Shown here: piece after piece, positions 1 to 12,447 of the stretch
How positions within the stretch are numbered: position 1 is the first letter of the stretch
How the letters are laid out: every line of letters starts with the position of its first letter
Origin: Kalaharituber pfeilii
Taxonomy: Eukaryota > Ascomycota > Pezizomycetes > Pezizales > Pezizaceae
Assembly: GCA_015179045.1 (NCBI GenBank)
Contig: WHUZ01000001.1
Location: forward strand, 620,001-684,000
Direction of reading: 5' to 3'
DNA length: 64,000 nucleotides
The notes under the pieces: generated by a model
What the model was told of the DNA's origin: nothing
The model's database searches: none
The model's input: the letters and a program-made list of their open reading frames with translations, nothing else
Position numbers and translations under genes: made by a program

Positions 1-1998
1 GCATTTGATCATGTTCTATTAAATCTAGAAAAGCTAAAGCAATATGCAAATGCTATACATCAGAAAAATAATTGTGCCTTAACTACATGTTGAAGTTTAT
101 TGATGGAACTCTGCAAAGACCTGTACAATGAGAGTCCGGCACGAGGACACAACCTACTTGTCGTAATGCAAGCACTGCTCAAAGTATTATGCAGCAGTAA
201 CACCACATTTGTCGCATCAAAACTTGCTACATCAGCTCTAAGATAATTGGATGGTTTTTATCCCCTCCCTAATCTTTCATTTACCAATGCTTCTTGTGCA
301 TTTCTTAAAGAAGTCATGATATAAAGGTAAAGTAGAGACTTTCAGCTATCAATAGATACCTTTAACAATAAAATCTGAGTGTTCGTTGAGGTGCTATAGC
401 GGTATACGTAGAAACAGGGGGTTTCACGGCCGGCGCCGTCTAGACGCCGCGCACCGCCACGCTTGGCATGGCTGCAGGGTTCTCGCGCTGTCTAGACGGC
501 GTTGCGGAAGGTCTTCTATGATAATCACCGTGACTTTTTGAAATCTCTCCGAGTTTCATGTAAACAAAGCCACTGTTGTCATGGCAATGGTGCGGCACAG
601 CATTATGGGGAAAATTACGGGGATGTTGCCAAACCTCTCTATTTGTTGCTTCGTTCTACCACCTCCCCAGCCTTGCGCGGTATATTTGCACTCCTGACTC
701 CTTTGTAGCATGTACTGTACATGTAGGTACCTAGTACATACATACGTCGACAAGATAAGCACCTCCTTACCTGCTAATAGTACCAGTTCAAAAGTAAACA
801 AATCGCCCCTTCCCCTCTCGCTCACCAGCCGGCTCGAGACTACCCCCACCCATGCCATACACTAATCTGGGTCATACAAGCTATTTCAATGCTCTCTACG
901 CATAAGCACAATTACCTACGTACATGCATATAAACAGCTGCTCAAATGCTTGGTGTTCTTCGTACCCTACCACGATTCTCCAACCAATCCAGATGGCTTG
1001 TCAATACTAACCACAGAAACACTTCACCATACATTAAGCATCAGTAAGGATTGCACGGACTCACGTCACCGTAGTTGCTAGTTCTTACTTCTCTCCAACA
1101 TAAAGATCCCTACATACAATGCTTGGCTACCAGTTTACTTGCTTTTCACCCGCTCTACCTTTTCCTATTACGGAATGGAAACGGCTCTGTATGCATACAA
1201 CATGAGGTTCATCTCAAATTGAACTTTCCGTAGTATCTGTCTGCTGCTCCACCTGCTTACATGCTTGCTCATCTACCCTGCCTAATTTTCACTGTTGATC
1301 TCGTGTCCTCCCCCTCCCAGGATAGATAAAAAGCTAACAAAACTAATAAACCATTCTGTTTCCTGTAGGATATTTTTCGTCCTTCCCCACCATTCTATGC
1401 AGAAATCCACTGCCAAGCAGATAGGAAGATAGAAAGTACCGAAAGGAAAATGGAAGAAAGAAGGAAAACGGAAAGAGTATGAAAATAAGAAAAACAGAGA
1501 AAAGGGAAACAAACAATAAAATCAGATCTTTTTTATCGCCCCATGAATACAAAAATGAAACGAGCACCAGAAAAACACAAAGGAAACGAAAAACGAGATG
1601 GAAAAACTGTGATAGGAAAAAAAAACAATAGAAATGTATATAAAGAAGAAAATATTGTATAGGAATGGAAATGGAATTGAACGCCGTATGAGAGACAGCA
1701 ATCAGAATGACCACAAAAGAAATGGGTATCAATATAGCTGGACAGCTGTGAGTTAGCCGCAGATGAACATGGTGATATGGTTACCAAAGAACGACCCGAA
1801 ATTAAAAAGAAAATATTCAAATGAACCGGTAGGAAAAAGCCATGTCTATACTCCGAAATTTGCTAAATAGGCGTAGCCAATGGAAACAGCCGTGTTACCC
1901 GCGTGCATAGAATGGTTGACACGTCTAGCGGCTGCCAAAATGAGACAGTTCTTGTAACCCCTGCAATTCTCCCACATGACTAGAAGGGAGCAAAATAA
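1..1998. other. Intergenic region, no gene supported
   Basis: I find no convincing gene. Open frames are short and lack family signatures. A GC-rich island at about 420-505 carries two copies of a GTCTAGAC core in inverted GC-rich surroundings. From about 1440 to 1720 the plus strand is strongly purine-rich, which creates spurious Phe/Leu/Ser-rich frames on the minus strand. The right end is the 3' flank of the NT-C2 gene. Confidence 0.6.
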
Positions 1999-3699
1999 TC
2001 ACCGTACTTTCCCCCAGCTCTTGAGATCCTCTCTAGCAGTGACTTCGTCCACTTCTCCTCTTTCGTTTAGCCTTTTCTCGTTGAAAGTAGACGCGGCCCT
2101 TAGTAGATTGCCTTCTGAGAATTTCCTTGTTGATTTGGGCTGTAGACTCGCAGATCCGGGAGTGCCAAGTATCGCCAGAGCGTCTAAACCAGCTTCAAAA
2201 CCCCACGATACAAATGGCTTTCTTCTTTCGCTGCCAGCCAATGACCTTGTATCTGAGTCTTTGATGTTGACTCGCATTTGCCTCCGCCTTTCTGCGATAG
2301 ACCCACCGCTCCCACCAGTTCCTGCACTTTGTGAATCTGAATCGCTACCAACTTCGCCGATGATAACTCTGTTGGAAACCACTGCGACCTTTTCGCTGCC
2401 GTTCCCGTTCGTGACTGTCGGGATTCGAACGGAATCGCCACTTGCAGTAGACATCCGCTGCGGAGACCACCACCCTACGCTGCTTCGCGGCCGACTCATA
2501 ATGGAAGATGCTCCAGACGCCAGATTTGATTGTGAAGTTGAAGCTGGGATGAGATTTGCATTTCCCGAGACCCATCCATCACCCCCAGCAAAAATATCTT
2601 CAATGCATTCCTCTGCATTGAGCTCCCCTGCTTGTAATTGCCAGCTAGCTGCTAATGTGCACCGATACATGTCTTGTTTCGCCCCTAATTCTCGGGAACG
2701 GGAGGCCAATGACACGATATCAAGGTCCTTTTTTGACGCCTGCTGTTGCTGATCTCCATTTCCAATTATCCCTGCTATGCCACCAAAAACCTGTGCTCCT
2801 CGAAGTGGGGGAGTGATGAAGTTTGTGTCTCCAGATACTTGTGTCATGGCAATAGTGACCTGTTGAGACCTGCATTCAGTATATCATAACAAGTCTATTA
2901 AGATGCATTGTTCCGGGGACGCACCTTCAACGTAGAATTTATCTTGCTGTCTTGCATAAGATACCTTCTTGTCTCCTTATTCACTCCTGCATATTCTGCC
3001 AAATTGAGAGTAACTGTCCCCAGCAATATCCTTTCCCGTCCAGAATATTCTTGGCTGATCTCAAACATGATTAACTGTTCGTTTAACATCCCATTCCGGT
3101 CAACGGTCATCCGAATGCTCGGGACAGTCCGTTCATATCTCCAATTGACCTTGTGTTCTTTTATCGGTGCCTTGTCCGTTCGACCTCTGGCATCACCCCT
3201 TGTCGAGTTGTGTATGTGCCATTTGACGTATGCAGAGCCCGATACTAGAGGAACATTGTTCAGATCATGGATCTACAGTATTTTCTGTTAGCACGTTGGA
3301 TTATGCTGATTTCTTAAATATGTCGGAGAAGGTTGGCGATCTACATACTTGCAATGTAAGGTCGAACCGAGGCTGCAGTAAAACACTAGTTAGTCAATCA
3401 AAAGCAGCTTGTACGACGGAAATGGACAGTCTACCAACCTTTCGGCTCTTTGGGACTAATAGATTGTCAAAGTAATAAGGAAATGTTAGTACTCTCCTCT
3501 TTAACGTTTGGATTGACAGTGACTCTGGGCTGCTATCGGCAAGGGAGGGCTTAAAAGTGGCAGTAGGGGACGATGAGCCAGAGGAAGCACCAGTAGTCGA
3601 GGATGAGGAAGATGAAGATGTTGGCGAATCAATAGGTGAAGAGAAGTCGTATATTATAGGGAGTGGTAAAGACAAACACTTCACCCGTTGAAGGCCCAT
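1999..3699 (-). CDS. NT-C2 domain protein (EEIG1/EHBP1 N-terminal type)
   Basis: Four exons on the minus strand (3439-3699, 3349-3372, 2925-3272, 1999-2859) give a 497-aa protein. After a Ser/Thr-rich segment of about 60 residues comes an NT-type C2 domain at roughly residues 75-215. Recognisable blocks are LLVPKSRK joined to PRFDLTLQ, then IHDLNNVPLVSG, VKWHIHNS and GTVTLNLAEYAG. The remaining 280 residues are low-complexity and probably disordered. Exon 2 is a 24-nt micro-exon encoding PRFDLTLQ. Splicing it in rebuilds the expected C2 strand, whereas reading straight on from exon 1 hits a stop. NT-C2 proteins of this kind are membrane or cytoskeleton adaptors in other eukaryotes; no specific role can be inferred here. 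The ATG at 3699 is the first good start. It is divergent from MED31 across a 2.4-kb spacer. Confidence 0.85.
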
Positions 3700-4285
3700 T
3701 GTTATAATATTACGAGGGGGATAAAGTGGAGGAAACTAGGACCAGCTCTGGAGTCTGCTGGGCGGAAGACGAGGGGGGGACGGACGGGAGGGGGAATATA
3801 TGAAGCGAGCAAGCACTTACCAAAAGTGTGCATATTTGTTTCCCAGTGGGAAAAAACGCTAGTCTGTCTCCTACGTAGGATCCTGAGAGATATTATCGCA
3901 TGCACCAAGTATGCGTGCGGTACTTCTGTCGTAAAGCTAAGCACTACGTAGGGGGTGGGAGTGCGTGGTGCGTGCGTGTGGAATTACTTGCGGGGACAAC
4001 AGATGCGACCCGTAAAACTTGCGCGCGAGGGCAGAAAATGACCGAGACAGGTATCGCCAGGGAAGGGGAAGATGGCAGACCGGAGAAAGCTTAGCGAAGA
4101 CAGGCAATCTGTGCTAATGCTGCTGCGTTGAGCAGGACAGGCAGCTGGGGGGGGGAGAACGGGGAAGGGCGTGTGGTGTTGCGGCTGTAGCAGCGGTGGG
4201 ACCGGTGTGGTGGGGTGTGCGAGGCTGCTCGCTGACGATGGGCTCGGACGCGGAGGGGCGATCAGCCCTAATGGCGCTGCTATTA

Positions 4286-4328
<43 letters not shown>

Positions 4329-6066
4329 GGGGATGATGACACTGGCCCGAAGAGGTGCTGCTTGGTTCTGATGCTTTCGACGAGATCCCCTGCAGGCGAG
4401 ACCAGGCGAGCACTCTGCTTTAGGTGCGGCGTAGATGGAACTGTCCAGCACAGGCCGGACCCGGCGTGAGTCGATGATAGGTGGGCGCTGGCTGCAGCAG
4501 GCTGGGCGGGCTAGGGCAGGGCGGTTCCTGGGATGATGCAGCAATTACTGTACCACCAACTGGTATGCGTGCAGGGCAAAGACGATTGCCTGCAAGTTTG
4601 GGTCGAAAAAAGTGTAAATTGTGTTGACGGCTTGTTGGCGAGAATCCGTCGCCGCTCGTGATGCGAGAGCCGCAAAACGGGGTGGAATGAAACACGCCTT
4701 GACTGCACACGACTGCCAGGTGACCGGACGGCTGCTTTTGTTGGGCTAACGATCAGGTGGACAACAGCGGGGTTTGAGCATCTGCATCTGCTATTTAGAT
4801 GTAGGCAAGTTCTCGATTTCAAGAATCGGGACGAGACTTCGAGATGTGTGGCTGCGCCGACTGAGAGAAGGTTGAAAGTGTGAATGGCGTAGTGGGCGCC
4901 GAGATTGAAATGATTTTCTTCGAAGGAGTGTCCGGAAGCGAAATGTAATATTAATGGAACGATAAGCGAAAGGAGAGAAGAGGCATAGGGAGCGACGGCG
5001 AATAGAAGAGGCGCTGAAGCGAACGAAAGCAGGAGGCAATAGGCCGAGACGACTCTGCCCGACGCTCCTTCGCTGGCCAGTCGAGCAACGCAGTATACTG
5101 CACGTCGAGTGACGCCCAACTTTGAAGCGGCGAATAGGCTGAAAGGCTGCGGCACCCGCGATGTCCTATTCGACCGCTCCCTCAGCTGACAGAGCTAAAC
5201 GAAACAAAAGGGGGCAGCGGGCCGGGGGCGTAGGGGCGCACAGATGCGATGATGCCAGGCATTGGGCGATACGCAAATAAGCTTCGCGTCAGGGTGGGCA
5301 ATCCCACGGATTTCCGGGCAGCGCTCTGTTCGAGAAGTGAACTAGCGCAGCGGGTGTGTTATGACTCTGCGATTGTCAATTGCGCTCTCTGCCAGTGGGG
5401 AGGGCGGCGCCGTCTTGCTTGCGCCGCAACCAAATCTTGTGTCCAAACGCAATTGGAATATATGATTACTTACTTACGGGCAGACGGACGCTTTATTGTG
5501 CGCAGACCACGGGCCGATCATGTCAGCACATCCGGCCAACCATCTACCACGGCTAGCCGTCGGGCGCCCAGCATCCGGGCCCACTCTCGCGGGGTGCTGG
5601 AAATCCAGCGCAGCCTGCCGGCATGCCGGGGCCCATGTGAGCTGAGCCGCGTGTTGCGGCGTCGCTGCTCGGCCCGCTAAATCTCCGCGCCCGCCTGAGG
5701 TGGTTCCGCGTCCCGGGGAAATCGCCCGAATCGGGCGTGCGGGGGCCAAGCCACATCCCGCACACCTTTGCAGCCAGCGCTTCACCTGGCACGATGTTGG
5801 CACGCGGACCACTGAAGCGAAGCCCTCCGGCCATTGGCTTGCATTTTCGCGTTGCGAGCACTCAAGCGTCGTTGTTCGCTGCTTGTTGCCTCGTGAAACA
5901 ATTGAAGTTTCCGATCTTCTTCATCCTCCGCTAGACCCCCCTCCCCCTCCCCCCTCCCCAGTCCCTTGCAACTCCAGTCCGTCTTGCGTCCCCGCGGCTG
6001 CCGCCATTCGAGACTGTGCCACCGCTACCGCTATTGCGCCGCCGCAGCTCGCCTGTTTAGAAAGAA
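3700..6066. promoter_or_regulatory. Long divergent upstream region between the NT-C2 gene and MED31
   Basis: A 2.4-kb GC-rich spacer separates two genes transcribed outward. It holds a (GCT)n microsatellite near 4288 and a very GC-rich stretch at about 5500-6050. Long frames here (for example the minus frame over 3984-4544) are Ser/Ala/Pro-rich by-products of composition, and several lack an ATG. I take it as promoters and 5' UTRs; no individual element can be proved. Confidence 0.5.
4288..4328. repeat. (GCT/CTG)n trinucleotide microsatellite, about 13.7 units
   Basis: An uninterrupted GCT run of 41 nt follows ATTAAT and ends at GCGGGG. It encodes poly-Ala, poly-Leu, poly-Cys or poly-Ser depending on frame, but no supported coding exon covers it. 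Confidence 0.95.
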
Positions 6067-6632
6067 ATGTCACAGCAACAACAACCCATTCAGCCAACAT
6101 TCACGCGCTTGGAAGTAGAATTGGAGGCAAGTCACGTCAGAATTTCAAGCAAGCACCCCCCATGCATTGCAGGAATCCTTCCTTCTCCGGCTGACAGCAG
6201 CGCATCCGTTAACCCCTCCAGTTTGTCCAATGTCTGGCCAACCCGTTCTACCTCAACTATCTCGCCCAGTCGCAGTACTTTGAAAACCCCGCATTCCTCG
6301 CATACCTCGAGTATCTCGAGTACTTCCGGCAGCCCGAGTACACAAAGCTACTGACGTACCCCAGCTACTCACTCAATGCGCTCTCGTTGCTAAAGCAGCC
6401 TGCGTTCCGGATGGACATCATGAACCCGCACATTGCAAAACTCATGGCCGACGATGGCATCGCTGGGGTAACTGCGCTGATGGCCGAGCAGCGGGGCCGA
6501 GGTGTCCCTATCGGCGGCGGCGGGGCGGGAGAGGCAGACCAAGCAGGCACCGCAGCTAATGGCAATGGATCAGAGCAGCAGAACGGACAAAATGTGGGGG
6601 GGGAGGCAGCCAAAGCAAATGGGCGTGTGTGA
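6067..6632 (+). CDS. MED31: Mediator complex subunit 31 (Soh1)
   Basis: Two exons (6067-6126, 6222-6632) encode 156 aa. Splicing joins TRLEVELE to FVQCLANPFYLNYLAQ, and the conserved Med31 core follows: FLAYLEYLEYF, PEYTKLLTYPSYSLNAL and LLKQPAFR. This covers roughly residues 12-85, nearly the whole family domain. The C-terminal 65 residues are a Gly/Gln/Asn-rich tail. Med31 belongs to the middle module of Mediator and helps RNA polymerase II transcription in the nucleus. The 95-nt intron begins GCAAGT and ends CCAG, so it is a GC-AG intron. The nearest GT, 4 nt downstream, would break the frame and the conserved ELEFVQ block. The start ATG lies seven codons before the first conserved residues. 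Confidence 0.95.
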
Positions 6633-7661
6633 GCTCTTTCATTTTACATTAGGTTCCAGAGTTGAATGGAGGGGAAACGGAAGTGTTAACTCCCGCCACA
6701 TCCCTGGTAACGCTGTCCGGATCATCATGTCATCGGTGTTCCTGCTGCTTCTGCTGATGCGATCCCTGCATAGCGAAGACGAGGTGCCGAGACATGATAC
6801 TTGATGGGAACATTGGTAATGGACACATGAGTTTTCTGAATGGTTGTTGAGATTTTCAGGCTTTCAGGGAGAATCATTGGGCGTTTCGCTATGAGATTCT
6901 GTGACAGCTGCAGCTTATCCTATCTTTTTTTTTTTATATCCTGTCTTGTCGATTTAATGTTTTTTGCTTCTCTTTTTTTCTGAGCATTCATGTTTCGGGC
7001 GGTTTTCTGCATCTTTGTTCAGAGATTAGGTGCGCAGCCTTTATATGCGCTTTGGAAGAACACGAATAATAGAGGTAATATCGATGCATCCATGGTCCCC
7101 TCTAAATCCCTACAGCACAGCCTCGGGACGCATATATAATAGCCGTCATTTGACGAGGCTGTGATATTGCAAAGGAGTACAAGCCTTGCTAGTTGGGAAG
7201 CCTTGCTAAAATCCGGGCATGAAACATGGACCGTACTTCGTGAGCTCTATAGCTCAATGGCTGTCTTCTTAGGCCTGCGTCATCGCCATCAAGTACTAGT
7301 ACTACATAATTCAAGACACGGTGGGCACAATTCAAGCACTGCTGGCTATTTCTAGAATGCCGACGCGGTTAGCCGTCGGGAAGACGTAGCTATATCCAGT
7401 CTCGAGCTGCCTTCCGCACGAGAATTCAGAATTAATGCATTGCCCAGTACTAATACCGATGTCCTGTAGCCTTCCCGACGATTGCATACGACTCTGACTT
7501 ATCATAGGCACAGAGCAGTCAGGTGCTGGGGGTGGGGGTGGGGGTTTACATAAGCTCAAGCTAGCCTCAGACCAGCCAAGCTTCAAGCTGCAGCTTTAAG
7601 CTTAAAGCTTACCTTACCCGTTGGTTACGAGACTAACCTTACCCTGGCTTCACCACGATTA
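6633..7661. other. Intergenic region between MED31 and the beta-lactamase-like gene
   Basis: MED31 3' flank (T-rich at about 6925-6980) followed by the upstream region of the next gene. A perfect 18-bp palindrome, AGCTTTAAGCTTAAAGCT, lies at 7592-7609, 53 bp before the next start codon. No gene is seen. Confidence 0.55.
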
Positions 7662-10619
7662 ATGGAGAAGATACCAAGAGCAACTGGGGATTCACCAGCA
7701 CTTCCACTATCGCCGGCGTACATCTCCACAAACAATGATAAGCACCAGATTCGAGAGAATGCCGCTGAGTGCAAGCGGTATTGCAATTGCAAACACCATG
7801 CTCCGCCCAGCGCCAGATTCTTCACCACGCTATGGATAGCCGTTGCGATCATTCTTGCGGGTGAGTTTAAGCCCCGCATCTTGTACTAGTACATGTCTCT
7901 GCTTCCCGTGCGAGAAATACCACCAATTTAGACTTCTTCAATTGCAATTCTCGCATAGTTAACACGAATGCGCAGTCCTTACCTATTACTTCTCCACCAA
8001 TCTGTCCACCGTCCGTTTGCGTCCCTCTTCTGCACACGCAAACACCACTGCCGCAATCCCTCATCCCCACGACATCCCATCCCCAAATCCCCACTTTTGC
8101 CTCCCTCCCCTGCCCCCCCACATCCTCCACACTCCCTTCTCCAAGCTCCCCCCACACGCCATTTCCTCCTTCGAGACCTCCAAGTCCCGTCTCACCGCGC
8201 TCCTCAATACATATGCCTCCACCACAAACGACACCCTCGCCATCATGGTCGTTCATGGGAACCAAGATGGAGGTGAAGAGCTCTTTTGGTGGGGTAAAGG
8301 AAAGGTAAAACTCAACGCGACCACCAGTTCCATGTCCACTACATCCTCCTCCACTCCGAAGGCCCCGGAAGTCTCCCGCGCCTCTATCTTCCGCATCGCG
8401 TCCGTCACCAAAGTCTTCACCATGCTCGAAGCCCTCATCTTGCAACAACGCACCTCTACTTCCTACTCGAACCTCACCAGTCCAAGACTCACATTAGACG
8501 ACGACATCCGTCTCCATCTTCCCTCCTTCTCACTTCCTGCCCCGTTCACACACGAGCCCATCACGCTTCGCATGTTAGGGGGTCATACCTCGGGATTGGC
8601 GAGGGACGTTAGTGTGGGAGGTGTGAATTTCTCAGTGGCATCTGATGAGGGTATAATAGAATACCAAGCCTCGAGTAATGCAGCCTCCCGGGTTTCCATT
8701 ACTCAGGACATACATTATTTATTTCCACATTACGCAAGCAGCCCCAGCGGCACTGGCGATAACAGTGGGCGCGCCAGGATAGCGGCACCGGGAAAATGTC
8801 GCATCGTCCGCCGCCACGACACTGACCCGCAATGGCACCAGTGTACTCGCCAGGAACTCTTTGAATTGATCAAGCAGACGAGGCTGGTGTGGAGGCCGGG
8901 GGAGATGGTTAGTTGTACGTTTCTGAATCTCCGCATTATTGCTTTGCTTATCACCGGGGGGGGAGGGGGGGGGAGTTTTGAGGGTAATGTGACTGAGCGT
9001 TACACCTTTTGATCCGTAACTATACCCTCAACTTACGAGTCTCGCCTGCCATCCCTCTGATCCCCAACCCACTATCCTCCTCCAAACCTCACTAACCTCC
9101 GCCTCCCTCACTCTTCATCCAGACTCCAACACAGGCTTCGACCTCCTAGGCTGGTCGCTTCAGGACTTTTCCTCCTTCTATGACCATACCACGACTAGCG
9201 CCCCACTCCTCCTCCGTGACCTCCTCTCCCGCGACGTTTTTTCCCCTTTAAACATGTCCTCTTCCTTCTTCCATCCTATCCCGGAAAATTTAAAGGAGCA
9301 AGTCACAGTGCCTCGGTCAGAACATATGGTTGGATTAGATTTTGGGGAGGCATATGATCCGTGAGTATAAGCTTGAATTGTTTTGCAATTTTTGGATTGT
9401 GGTCTTTTGTTTTATACCGTTTTCGTTACGGACACTGTTCGGAGGGCTTGTTGCGCTCAAGAAGTGAGCGTGCTGAGGAGAAGCCGCTAAGCACGTGTGA
9501 ACGCATTATCCAGCACCCTATCCTCTCTCGGAACTGAACTGAACTGTACTTCGCTCCTTCTAGTCCCAGAAATTTTTCTACTCTATACTTCGCATTCTAC
9601 TGCATTCTAAATTTACCTTTCGTTCATACTGACATGCTCCCTTAATCAGCGCTGGAGGAATGTATTCCACCCCCACCGACCTCTCCCGTTTCCTCCAATT
9701 CCTCCTCTCCCCACCATCTCCATCTTCACCCTCCCTCCTGCACCCCTCCACCATCCGCACCTGGCTCACCCCCTCATTCCCCCTCCCCAACGGCCTCTCC
9801 TCCGTTGGGATCCCTTGGGAAATCGAATCCCACACTTTCCCTCCCCTCTCCAACCCATCCACTTCTTCTCCCATCTGGCAAGTTTACAACAAAGGCGGCG
9901 CGCTCCCAGGTCATTACTCACAAATCTCCATCGTGCCATCCCTCGGGTACGCCGTAATTGCCCTCGTCGCAGTCGGCTCCGGCCAAGCAGACATTGATTC
10001 CGGAGTTGCGAAGGAGTCGAATCCGAATATGCTCAGCGATATGGTGCATTCAGAGCTTGCGGCGAGCATTCGCGAGGCTTATGCGCGGTGGATGGAGGAG
10101 ATGTACGTTGGGGAGTACGTGCAGTACTCACCTTCTCCGTCCTCCTCCTCTGAAACAAACTATAATCGCGGCCCACAGCTAGGGAAAGCCGCCATCGCAG
10201 CGTCGAATTTAGAAAGTGGAGGCGGGACAGGAGGGCCACTTTACCTTAACTCTCTCGTCACGGCAAATAATGTGTCGCTGCTTGATTACCTCGACTCGTT
10301 GCATCTTCCCCCACGAATCTATGACAATGGAGGAAAACTCTGGCCTAGTGGCATAGAAGGAGAATTTCGGATCCGCGGGGGTAGAAGGCCGGAGACGAGG
10401 CCTGGGAGGAGGAGCTGTAGGGAATGGTTTGGATTTGACGAGGATACGACAGAGGATGGGTGGGGGGCGGACAAGATCATAATTAGGAAATATGAATTAG
10501 AGCAGGGAAACATTGGGGGGGACGGGAGTGGAAGTGAGAGAGGACGAAGAGGAGAAGGAGGATTGGAGTTGGTGTATGAGCCCTTGGGGGTGGTATTTAG
10601 AAAGCCATGGAACAGGTGA
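7662..10619 (+). CDS. Membrane-anchored beta-lactamase-related serine hydrolase
   Basis: Four exons (7662-7860, 7976-8914, 9123-9360, 9650-10619) give 781 aa. About 55 polar residues precede a single hydrophobic segment (FFTTLWIAVAIILAV, near residues 53-68), so a type II membrane protein with an outside C-terminus is likely. The serine-hydrolase (class C beta-lactamase/DD-peptidase, PF00144) domain follows, with the nucleophile motif S209-V-T-K212, HTSGL near residue 270, the catalytic Y380-S-N and later PAGGMYSTPTDLSRF. The Tyr380 codon is rebuilt across intron 2 (T|AC). The last 250 residues resemble the C-terminal domain of fungal ARB_00930-type proteins. Fungal members are poorly characterised hydrolases, and true beta-lactam cleavage should not be assumed. 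Introns 2 and 3 are unusually long for this window (208 and 289 nt) but use good GTACGT and GTGAGT donors. Confidence 0.88.
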
Positions 10620-11738
10620 TCACGTTGCAGCGGCGAGTACCAGTAATGACGAAGTAATCGAGGCCACAGTCTTTTTCTTGAGTGTTTTTGGTGAGTCCTT
10701 GTATCTAAAGGGTATGTTGGGGATACGGTGATTGTATCTTGTGAAGCGTGGGATCTATCAGAATGCAAGTCTCATGCCAGAACCACCAGCTGCTAAGCGC
10801 CGAGCTGTGTAGCAAACTTGACTCCCACTTTCCCTGTGAGGGTACTGGCGTAGTTTCCCGCAATCCTCGCCCCAAACCAGGGTAGTATCCCGCTGTCTCT
10901 GACTCTCCCGGTACCGGCATATCCCCCCCGCTAGAGCTGGTGATTTAGACGGTTCTTCATATACCTTGGCTTCATATGAGTCCAAGCTAATCATGCTTAA
11001 ATATTTGTATCTTTCCCTTACCTTCTACAGAAAAACCGCTACTAGATCCTCTATGACTACATAACCTCTGATAATGCATCACCTGGTCCACCTCAGATTT
11101 GGGGCTATGGCTGATACTACATATTAGCAATAAATTAGTATTCACGCATCCGTAATTCAATCTCTAATACGAGTAGTACTAAGGATGACAAAAGTTAGCT
11201 AGGGAATCAGTGAAAGAACTTGGATCAGCTGGCCATCTACTTCACTTGTACCCAAAACGCCTAATGCTCTTATTGCCTCCTAGACTATGTATTTTTGTTC
11301 CCTCCATTCTGTATTAGAACTTCATGTACATAGAACCTCTCAAGTCTGTTACTGCATAACTGCCCTCATTCGGTCCCGAAAATATCCAGTATCCCAGTAG
11401 AAGGGTACCATTCTCACCCAACGGTGAAGTTGAGACACCCAGGTGATTAACGGCCAGGTGCCGACATATATCAATATTACCAAATATTGCATTGGTTTTT
11501 ACACATCGTTACACACACTGATAAAAAAAGTAAAATAAGAAAATTTGCTGGTAGTACATCCAATTCTACCTCCTGACCACCAGCTCCTCGTTCCTATACT
11601 CCAATGGAAATCGAATCAAGACCAAATCAGACTACGCATGTATTCAAGGCACACCTGGGAGAAGGTTAGTCTTGAGGAGAAACTCAGGAACCGAAAACTT
11701 ACTCGAGAGGTAAAGAAAGGTCATCTTATATTTAGGGA
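10620..11738. other. Intergenic region, nothing recognisable
   Basis: 3' flank of the hydrolase gene followed by ordinary AT-leaning sequence. Only short frames are present and none shows a family signature. Confidence 0.55.
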
Positions 11739-12420
11739 GAATTAACGTCACAATATCCACTTCCTAGCATGACAATGGCTTTGTGCCCATTTTCAGCTGC
11801 CAATGCCGACAGCGTCCTGCCCTTATTGTCCTTTAAGTTGACATCTACATCATCGCGCTCAATCAGTAGCTGCACAATAGCTTCATATCCATATCTACTT
11901 ACCCATAACAACGATGTCATGCCAAAATCACTGTCCTGTGAGTTGACATTCACATCATTGCAGTTAAGAAGCAGCTTCACAACAGCCTCATGACCTTCCA
12001 TTGCTGCCCATACCAAAAGGGGGCCGGCCATCATTTTCCTTCGAGTCAGCATCCACACCCCACGCTCAATCAACAGCCTCACAATGGCCTCATGTCCACA
12101 TTTAGCTGCCCATAAGAACGGAGTCCTGCCATAATCCTTGTTCTTGAGTTGGCATCCACATCCTCCCGCTCAACAAGCAGCATACCAATGATAGCAACAT
12201 CTGACCATCCTGGTCTCTTGAATTCCAGTTGTCAGGTTCATTCACTAAAGCAGTCATGAATAACCCCAATCCGAAGCAAGCCGCTGCAGGTATTCCCTAA
12301 CTCTGTAAATTCATGATCCCAACAATATTTCTTCCGTAAATATCGATACTTCAAGGCAAATGCTTTAACAGAATCATTGTGCTGCTCATGCCATGCATAG
12401 TGGCCCCAATGACATGTTAA
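11739..12420 (-). pseudogene. Decayed ankyrin-repeat gene fragment
   Basis: Read on the minus strand, three frames in succession spell ankyrin repeats. Examples are RTPFLWAAKCGHEAIVRLL, LVWAAMEGHEAVVKLLL, LLWVSRYGYEAIVQLLIE and ALAAENGHKAIVM. At least two single-nucleotide frameshifts (about 12145-12160 and 12045-12060) are needed to connect them. Upstream, near 12330-12420, the frame DSVKAFALKYRYLRK resembles the spacer that precedes ankyrin arrays in fungal NLR- or HET-like proteins. No start codon, effector or NACHT domain is present, so this looks like the 3' remnant of a larger gene. Confidence 0.75.
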
Positions 12421-12447
12421 ATCAGCTCCAGTGCCTAGGCCATCCTC

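Noticed and set aside
3984..4544. Minus-strand Ala/Ser/Pro-rich frame over the CTG repeat
   Set aside because: Composition-driven; it has no domain and no spliceable partner.
4511..5155. 214-codon minus frame in the NT-C2/MED31 spacer
   Set aside because: It begins with GTG rather than ATG and shows no domain; treated as upstream sequence.
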